NCBI RefSeq assembly: GCF_963678635.1
Contig: NC_087064.1
Span: 17,909,802-17,973,801, forward strand
Direction of reading: 5' to 3'
DNA length: 64,000 bases
Source of the DNA: Symsagittifera roscoffensis
Taxonomy: Eukaryota > Xenacoelomorpha > Acoela > Convolutidae
Shown here: piece by piece, positions 56,238-64,000 of the stretch
Numbering within the stretch: position 1 is the first letter of the stretch
Layout: every line of letters starts with the position of its first letter
Translations under genes and position numbers: made by a program
Notes under the pieces: model-generated
The model's input: the letters and a program-made list of their open reading frames with translations, nothing else
Told to the model about the DNA's origin: nothing
The model's database searches: none

Positions 56238-58693
56238 AATTTGCTATCATGTCGGATTTGAATTGGAACTGGGTTGTTTTTACAGTACAAGTAGGTCAGC
56301 TGGCTCCTCTATGGATTCTGATATCCCTAGTAGCGACCAGAGGAGAGAGAGGAAAAGGAAAGAGTTGTTTTATTTTGTTTTGGTATCCTGTCACAGTTTA
56401 GTTTCGTGTCTGTTCCGAATTTGTGACTATAACGTACTCTCTGCGGGGCTAGTGTAGCGAATAGGAAGGTAGAAGTTTCAGGTAGCTCTAGCGGAGATTT
56501 TCCAAGTATGATTGCGCAGTTGTTTTAACTAATCTGGAGTATCTGGGCGCGCTTTTTAAGGATCCATAAATGACACAAACTTATAATCCCATCGTTAGGG
56601 GGTATATTGAGTTAGCGAGAGAAGGGCTAAGAAGCAAATGATTTTATCGAGCCGCGTTTTCCAAATTGAATCTCCAATTTTAAAGTCGCACTTTGTTCCC
56701 AACTTTCAGTCCTGTCGATTTATATCGTATCTAGCGCTGGGTTTCCCTCGTTAATATATTTTGGGTGCTCTTAAAACTTCGGCTTAAAAATTTGTGACGT
56801 CTAATAAAAAGGAAATAAATTACCAGGTGACGTTTTTTGGCAGGGTTTGATACAATAATATAGACTAAGCTCGCCACGCTAATCTCTGCGATTTCTGAAT
56901 ATCAACTAAATTGAATTTCTCTCCCAAAAAGGATTCTCACGCCTAACCCGTTATTATTGATTTCTACTTTTGATAAATTTTCTTAATATTTTTAAATTTG
57001 GCGCTTGCTGATTCTTCGTGAAAGTTGATTAATGTTTGGTAATAAATTTGAAGTGAAGCACTAAATGTACAGAAATTAGTCGTCGAACAAATGTTACGAA
57101 AGAGCTCTAACCTCTCGAGAATTCAAATCGCAAAAACTGAAGAGCATTTAAAAATCGGGGACAAATGGCTCGGACGAAGTGATAAAATCTAATTTAAATT
57201 TAATATTTTATGAAGTTATCGACGGCTCTTCTGCCAAAAATATGCTCTTTTTATCTTATAACTATATGTTTATAATATAAGCATAAATTAGCTAAACTTG
57301 TGATTTAAAATTAACTATGCTGGTACAACGGAGACTGTTTTGACTTTCGCTAACTGCATAAAAATATTTCTTTTGAATTTGGATTTTAGAATGAAAACAT
57401 CTTTTTATGTTTTCTAAATGGTAAAACACAAACTAAACAAAGCACGGAAATTGTTTGTAATTTCAAGAGTTGAACAAGTTTAAAACATTACTTCAGTGCA
57501 TGTCAAAACGATGTTAAGACAATTGTAGTCGAGTTAATTGGACTGATAAAAATGCTTCAAGCCATCGCTTAATTAATAAAAAAAATTGAGTTATTTTTCA
57601 CAAATAATCAATTACGTTTGTAAGTTTAGCTACACATCAAATAGTCTGCATAGTCAAGTGTCTAATGCTAAAATGATCAATTGTACCGTCTTGTCTTACC
57701 AATTTTAATTCTGTCGTTTTTTACCATATTTTCTTTCCAATTTAGAATCTAATTTTCGCACCAATGTGACGACGCATCTTAATTAGTGCATAAACAGCAC
57801 GGTAATAAACTGCAGCTATGATGTGAATATGGCTCATAACTTGTAAGTTTTTAATCTGAAGTGAACACATCTTTAACGAGCATGCGAATTATATAATTTT
57901 CGATAAAGAAGCCAACACAAAACGTCGCCAATTTTTTGCGGCACGGCGCGCGCGATGATAAAGAAAAACTGCGAAAATCTAAACTTTCTTCTCAAATCTT
58001 CAGAATTGCTCCATCTAATCTATAATAAAATAATCCACCTGTGTGTATGTATTGAACGTAATCAATGGTCGCAAATCACAACAATCCTCAGGGCTATAGA
58101 GTCATTAAGTTTATGAAAATACCGAGATATGTCCAAAATGTTCAGGCGCCGTGTTCATGCTAGAATGAACTTTTTGACCAGATTTTCTCACTTCTGAGCA
58201 GAGAGTTACTTGGAAGCATAGACAAAACGAAGTTTTGCATTCGAAATAATTTCATTCAGGCTTAATTTGAAACAAGTTTTGACTAAAAGTCAACTTTTTC
58301 TTACTTTTTGTTTGATAATTTATTCAAAGTTGCACACTGTTATTGAAACTTAGGAAATAGCTACGATGCAGCAGCGGACTTATGAGTGGAGGTCGGGGGT
58401 TATGGGGGATTTATCTCTTTCATACTTTTTAAGACAGCCATTTTTTATACTGTTTGACCTTACAATTTTTTGAAGGCGCTTTCGGTCCTTTTTTACTAAC
58501 TTTGAAAGGAGAGTGGCGAAGTAGTTCCAAAACATGCATAAAAACGCGTTTTCGGCTTCTTGCTTCAAAACTTTGCATAAAAATGCTTATAATAGGGTCG
58601 CACAAAAGGTGCGCAAAAATTACTCAAAATAGGGTCTTTATAGTGATTTAGACTAATTGTTGTGATAAACTTATTAAATAGTTTCATATAAAA
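56238..58693. other. intergenic DNA, no gene seen
   Basis: AT-rich sequence upstream of the ligand gene. No coding frame or RNA gene was recognised. 58380-58640 has blocks (GCATAAAAACGCGTTTTCGG, ATAGGGTCTTTATAGTGATTT) loosely like the repeat at 53485. Confidence 0.5.
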
Positions 58694-60360
58694 ATGGAAA
58701 TGATCGGGAATGGCAATGGTCATTCCCATAAATGTTCTTGCTGCGAATCAACAATTGCTGACGATGATGATGTGCTATCCTGTGATATGTGTCGATCACG
58801 ATGCATCAAGGGAGCCTGTATTGGATTGACCTCTGCAGCCGTGACATGTGGTTCAGTTCAGTGGAGGTGCCCTGACTGCTCTAAGATAAGTATACTGTCC
58901 ATTTTCGAGCAAATTTTGTTAAAGATGAACAAAATTTATAAACTTGAAAAAGACGTAGAGAGCCTGAAATCGCAAAATTTTACTTCGAACCCAGAGACGT
59001 TTGCAAATGTAGCGAAATTGAACAAAAGTTGTCCAAGTGGATAGTACTTCGTCCCAAGTATCTGTTACACGTACTGAAAAACGACGGCGGACTTCGCCTG
59101 TGAAGGTACCGGTTCTTGTTGGCACATCGCCTGCATCTACAAGCATTAAAGGTGTGAAACTTTCGGAGCGGGAGGAAAGAAGGCATTATTTCCTTAGCCG
59201 AGTTTCTTCTATTGTTGACACGACCATGCTTAACGATTACTGCAAAGAAAAGAACCTTACTCTTCTTGGTTGCCGTGAGCTGCCTTCAAAAAGGGCAGAT
59301 ATGAAATCTTTCCATGTAGTCATTCCAGTGAATGAAAGTATCGTCGCCGAGAAAGCAGAGACTTGGCCTGAGAGTATTATAGCACGTCATTGTTTCCTGA
59401 ACGAAGAAGCCAGAACTTGGCTGAAATCGCTCAATTGACAATCAGAGACGAGTATTCATGTTTGTGCACTGTGGAATGCTCGATCAATATGTAATAAGAC
59501 GGATTCAATTTATTCGTACCTACTTGCAAATGAAGTCACTTTTCTTGCAATTACTGAAACTTGGTTATCTGAAGATAGCTTATTTTACGTAAATCTTGCG
59601 AAGCCTTGTAATTATAACTACAATGGTAACAATCGTCCCACACGGGGTGGGGGCATTGGAATTTTCTATCTCAACACTTTCCGAATTAAGCTAATTGAGG
59701 AGTCAATAAGTAATATTTGGGAATTCTTGGTCGCTGAATTTACACTTACAGACATGAATGTATGCATCTTTGTTTTATATCGCTGCCCTAATTCTTCATG
59801 TTAAATTTTCCTAAATGATTTGGTTGAGCTGGTTACACATTACGCGCTACAATACAAATGGTGTTACATTATTGGGGATTTCAATATTCCAGTTAATAAG
59901 TCGTGTAATTCTTCTGAAGCCTTATTATCTAGTATGGAGGAAATGGGTTTTTATCGATACAGTTCTGGCCCCACTCACGTTGGTGGCAATGAACTAGATT
60001 TGATATTCTTCAACCACAGGGTTACAAATTTTGTCGCACTCGACAGAACACTAGCTTCAGACCATTACTGTGTTACATTGATTATTAATTCTTCTGCAGT
60101 GACTATTGCACCCACCCTCCAACGTCAATTTAAAAGTTAAATGGCTTCGGGATCAAGCTGATCGTGTTTCCATTTTTAATTCTATTTTAACTGAGACTTC
60201 TGCAATTGCTAAGTCTGATTTTATTTTACAATCAAACTGTCCTTCAATGATTGTTAACTCGTTATTTAATACCTTTCATGGTGCAGCAGTAGTAGATGTT
60301 GGAGCTGAAGTGGGGGGGGGGGGGGGGGTGCCTGCTGACCCCCATGTATTAAGATAGGGA
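58694..60360 (+). pseudogene. LINE retrotransposon fragment (CR1/Jockey-like): ORF1 plus endonuclease, broken
   Basis: 58694-59044 encodes a Cys-rich PHD-like finger (CSCCES...CDMCRSRC...WRCPDC) and a short coiled coil. A frameshift near 59040 moves to 59037-59438, with AEKAETWPESI and HCFLNEEARTWLKSL typical of the C-terminus of such ORF1 proteins. From ~59453 an apurinic endonuclease follows (ALWNARSI.NK, ITETWLS, RGGGIGIF, YIIGDFNIP, LDLIF, SDHY) with an in-frame TAA at 59802 and a frameshift near 60110. It stops at a G17 run (60312-60328). No reverse transcriptase is present, so it is dead. Confidence 0.85.
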
Positions 60361-63170
60361 ATAGAGCATCCGGTCAGCAAGCTATGTATTAAGGTTGGGT
60401 CTAGAGTCTACAATGTATTAAGATAGGGAATACCGATGGTAAGGTTTTATGGTTTGTGTGATGGTAAGATAATGGTAAGAAAAACGTAATTTTTTGGTTT
60501 TTGTCTAATTTTTTCGCAAAAATGTTGGCGCGTGTTAACTAATTTGTGAATATCGAAGGTTAATTACGTGTAGGTTGTGCAATGAAGGACTTTTGATTAG
60601 TTTTTTGATACATGGTAAGTCAATGGTAAGAGTTTTTGGGTAAAAACTTGGAATTTTTATGAAAAAATTTTCAAAAAAACTTTAAAAAACGACAAGGTTA
60701 GCTATTATTTGACCTAATTTATTAAATAATCTTACTTTCTATCTAATTAAAACAATGCTGAAACCTACTGAAACTTCGAAAAAATTCAAATTTTTTGAGA
60801 AAAAATTGCAAAAATTTCAAGTATTTGGAAAAAATTGCAAAAATTTCAAGTTTTTGGAAAAAATTGCAAAAATTTCAAGTATTTGGAAAAAATTGCAGAA
60901 ATCTCATAATTTTGGCTAATGTATTGTTGCTTTTGATCTAATTTTAAACATACTTTTACGTATAGATTTTAAAAATAAGCTAAGACTGTATGTTAATTGG
61001 CATTATGTTGAGACAATGATACAAAATTTTGAATAAAAAAATGACTTTTTCAAGAATTTTTTCTCAAAATATTGAAATACGATGAAGTTTACCTTAATTT
61101 GAGCTAAATATTTGGTTATACAATGCTCTGAACACTGAAAAGAAGGTTCATAGTAGCAAAATCAATATTGAAACTCCCGGAAAACAGTGAAATTAGTCGT
61201 AATTTTTGAGATGTTAAAATAAAAATTAATCAAATTTACGTGAAATTTTCCATTTCGAACTTTTTATTTTGGTTTTTAACTGTTTTTTTTGTCCAGTTCA
61301 GGGATTATTTTTAGGAATCTCAATTCAAATGAACATTAAGGGCAATATCCTATGAAATTTCTAAATCAAACTCCATGATTCAACTCCTCCTCATTTTTTT
61401 CTCATTGAATTACCCAAATTTGTACAAAAATTACAACTTGTGACAAATTTTTCATGTTGAAAATTAGAAATTTCTGATTATTGATAAGAAATGAACAGTT
61501 TATTGCTAAAATTGTTTAAAATGGGATAAATGTTTCTGAAAAATTTAATCGATATTGGCTCAAGTTCAACAAAAACTTCTTCTGCAACATAACTTTCAAG
61601 ATTTTCCGTAGAGTTTTTCCATGTTTTAAAGTTATTCTTGCTTTCTGTTTAAAACATGTTTTCGCTATTGAACACACTTTACTAGAAAATTTAGTCAAAA
61701 CTGGAGAATTGAGGAGGAAAATAGTATCAATTGAACGAACAATTTGCTAGCAGAGATGAAATTAGAACTGATACCGTATGATTATTACAATAAAAATGTT
61801 AATATCTTCCTCAAGGTTCCCCTGTTCAGTTGCTATTGTAAACTATTTAAGCAAAAATACACATTTTGGGATCATTAACTATCACTTTTCTAGCAAAATA
61901 GTTATTAACTCGCTTTTTTTCCTAATTTATGTCGGAAATTCTCTCAAAATATCCAAGTGAGAAAGAATTGATGCTAGTTAAAGCATTCAAAAAAATATGT
62001 ACACAATGAGAATATAAAGGTGTATTTTTACGATCTAAGAACAAATTAGGAGCAGCTCTGTTAGTTATAATCTGAAAATCTCCGGAAATACGCAAGAGAA
62101 GAGAACCTAGTTCCTAACATCTACAATATAAAAAACTTCTGAAAGAGCGAATCTCAAAAAATTGATTTAGCAAAGCAAATCAAGGTGCAAACTGGAACAA
62201 TTGTGTAATTTTCCAATTTTTATTAAGAAAAAAACTCTATGTAGTAAAAATGTAGTAATGTATTGTATATAGAGTTGTATATTCTATGTAGTATTGTGTA
62301 TGTATGTAGCAAGGAAAAGTAGATCTTGAAAGCAAGTTTTCGATTTATGCTTTATGTATCTTCTTCCAAAAGATGTCGAATTGGGTTTGCTTTTCAAAAA
62401 TTATCCTCAAAACATTTGATCTTTCATATAAAGTACCAAATATATCAAATGATAACAATTTTTTCTAATGATTTACGGATAAATATAAGACTTTGAGAAT
62501 TTTTATGTCGGATTTTTTCTCAAGATATACTTTATTTCTGAATAATCTGAATTTCTATTTTAGACTAAATTTTTAGTTGGAATGATGTATATCATTATCT
62601 TGAAACTTTCAAAGTTTAGCAAAATATACATTTTTTCCAGGTCATTTATCAATTTCTTTTCTGAAATCATCAATAGAAAAACGTAATTCTTAATAAGTCA
62701 AACCACATTATCTGCTTAAAAAGCTCTGCTCTATGAACACTTTTACAAGCACTAAACAAGGAAAACTTTAAAATAGTAACTAGAAAAAACCTTTCAATTA
62801 GTTGATGTTTTCCAAATATCCAAGTTTTACAATTTTTAGGCGAATACTTAAATACTCATTAGCATATGTTATGCACATTACTACAAATTTATCACAACAA
62901 AGTCTCCGCAAGCTTGCAACCAAGGGAGTTTTTACTGTTACTTAAAAGTTTTCGGATCGAGTTCCATGGAAAGCTTCACGACGATTTGAACTCGATTTTT
63001 GCTGGCTTTAACATCAATCAAAACCTTTGAATAAAAAAATAAATGACAGTTCAGGTAATGTAATAAAAAAACTGTATAATTACTGACTAGATTTGTTACA
63101 ATTGCTGAGACTTTTCAGATTCAGTAAAAACTATTAATCATAGTAATTTCTAAGTTTTTCAAAAAAAACT
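60361..63170. other. AT-rich non-coding DNA
   Basis: No gene was recognised. A repeated phrase ATGTATTAAGATAGGGAATA occurs at 60346 and near 60412 right after the LINE remnant, and there is a 29-bp tandem repeat at 60800-60905. The remainder is simple A/T-rich sequence. Confidence 0.55.
60800..60905 (+). repeat. 29-bp tandem repeat, about 3.5 copies
   Basis: The unit is AAAAAATTGCAAAAATTTCA followed by AGTATTTGG; copy two has TTT for TAT. Confidence 0.9.
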
Positions 63171-63410
63171 TTAAAATTTTACCTTTTCCTGAAGTGTGTT
63201 TGGAGTCTGCTGAGCACATAATTTAATATTATGCTGAGAATGCTTCTTCTTGAAATGATAAGCGAGTTCCTCGCTGCTATAAGTATAAAAATTACAGTTA
63301 GAACACTTCAAAACACCACTTGTTCTACAATGTCTTGATGCATCTTTGTGAGTGTATTCCCTGTCACATTCAAGACATGCAACTCTTTCGTTTCTATTGA
63401 GTGAAGGCAT
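63171..63410 (-). CDS. zinc-finger-like ORF, likely first exon (79 aa to stop)
   Basis: Two Cys/His clusters: CLECDREYTHKDASRH with HC, and CSNCNFYTYSSEELAYHFKK followed by KH. The second resembles C2H2-type fingers common at the N-terminus of transposon-encoded proteins in aquatic invertebrates. Near its end the frame meets a donor-like AAAAG/GTAAAA (after LQEK), so the ORF may be exon 1 of a longer gene going left; no second exon was found. Whether it is a host or a transposon gene is undecided. Confidence 0.5.
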   Translation of the reverse strand: MPSLNRNERVACLECDREYTHKDASRHCRTSGVLKCSNCNFYTYSSEELAYHFKKKHSQHNIKLCAQQTPNTLQEKVKF

Positions 63411-63609
63411 CTCAATAGTAAGGAAAAATTAAATGGGAGAATCAAAATGTACCAAATTTTTAGATAAGGTGAGTTGAATAGCCTCAAAAAATGAATAAAA
63501 GTAAATAAAAACAGCAAACTTATTAACCAATTGTTTTTAACGAGAAAGAAAATCAGAATGGATATGCTATTTAGCCTAGCTGAAATAAAAATCATCCAAT
63601 CTAACCATG

Positions 63610-63830
63610 GAATTTTTAAAAGTATCAACCAATCAGAATCGAGCATTAATTACAAGGAAACTTTATCTTTTCTGATATCAACCAATCAGAATTGAGCTTC
63701 AATAGTCATGTAATTTTCAACAAATTCAATGTCAACCTATCAGAATTGAGCTTCAAAAGTCATGAAATTTTCAAGAAATTTAATGTCAACCAATCAGAGT
63801 TGAGCTCTTCTTCTCATGATTTTTTCAACA
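63610..63830 (-). repeat. about 54-bp tandem repeat with CCAAT/ATTGG boxes
   Basis: Copies with CAACCAATCAGAAT-like sequence at 63626, 63679, 63733 (CCTATC variant) and 63787, spaced 53-54 bp; a further single AACCAATCAGAAT lies near 63888. On the - strand each reads ATTCTGATTGGTT, an NF-Y-type box, 200-480 bp upstream of the ORF at 63410. Confidence 0.75.
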
Positions 63831-64000
63831 ATTTCTTTAAAATATGTAGATTTTGAGGATACTTTCACAGACATTATTTGTGTTAATAACCAATCAGAAT
63901 GAAGTAATCACAGATTTTAAAAAACTTTGTAGATCAGAACCAGACTATGTTTATGAAACTTCTTAATCAATAAATTTTATTGCATTTTTCCAACATAACT

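Noticed and set aside
56212-56457. + strand frame overlapping the ligand gene start
   Set aside because: Only a chance frame opposite the signal-peptide exon; no similarity.

Overview
The window is animal nuclear DNA. It has spliced host genes with GT-AG introns (a TMEM68-type acyltransferase, RUVBL1, RPS21 and a secreted TGF-beta/BMP-type ligand), AT-rich non-coding DNA, tRNA-headed short repeats and a decayed LINE. The phylum cannot be fixed from this sequence. One very short intron (64 bp) and an acceptor-like site 19-41 nt before three start codons would fit a lineage with spliced-leader trans-splicing, but that is inference.

Positions 1-32260 are a nest of related Ty3/gypsy-type LTR retrotransposons. 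The youngest, here called E1, occupies 5711-30225 on the + strand. It is 24,515 bp long with 921-bp LTRs that differ at one base. It has a ~2.9-kb leader full of repeated hairpins, and a single 3200-codon gag-protease-RT-RNase H-integrase polyprotein that ends in a domain resembling a macrodomain (ADP-ribose binding). A second frame of 2401 codons carries an SGNH/GDSL hydrolase domain; the same frame continues past two UGA codons through two more segments (104 and ~477 codons) to 28484. E1 sits in the leader of E2, a related element on the - strand. E2's gag-protease frame (3528 to beyond position 1, fully open here) lies left of E1; its primer-binding site and 5' LTR (30391-31306) lie right of E1. 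A third, diverged LTR remnant in + orientation follows (to ~32260).

From 32546 to ~45690 three host genes lie head-to-tail on the + strand: TMEM68-like (4 exons), RUVBL1 (4 exons, 457 aa) and RPS21 (one coding exon). TMEM68 and RUVBL1 are only ~240 bp apart, so the group looks operon-like.

From 45690 to 52950 no gene was found; the stretch holds short dispersed repeats. A TGF-beta-superfamily ligand (3 exons, 430 aa) is on the - strand at 52955-56237. A frameshifted and 3'-truncated LINE is at 58694-60360. From 60360 to 63170 the DNA is AT-rich with small tandem repeats. A likely first exon encoding a zinc-finger-like protein is on the - strand at 63171-63410, with a ~54-bp tandem repeat containing ATTGG/CCAAT boxes just upstream.
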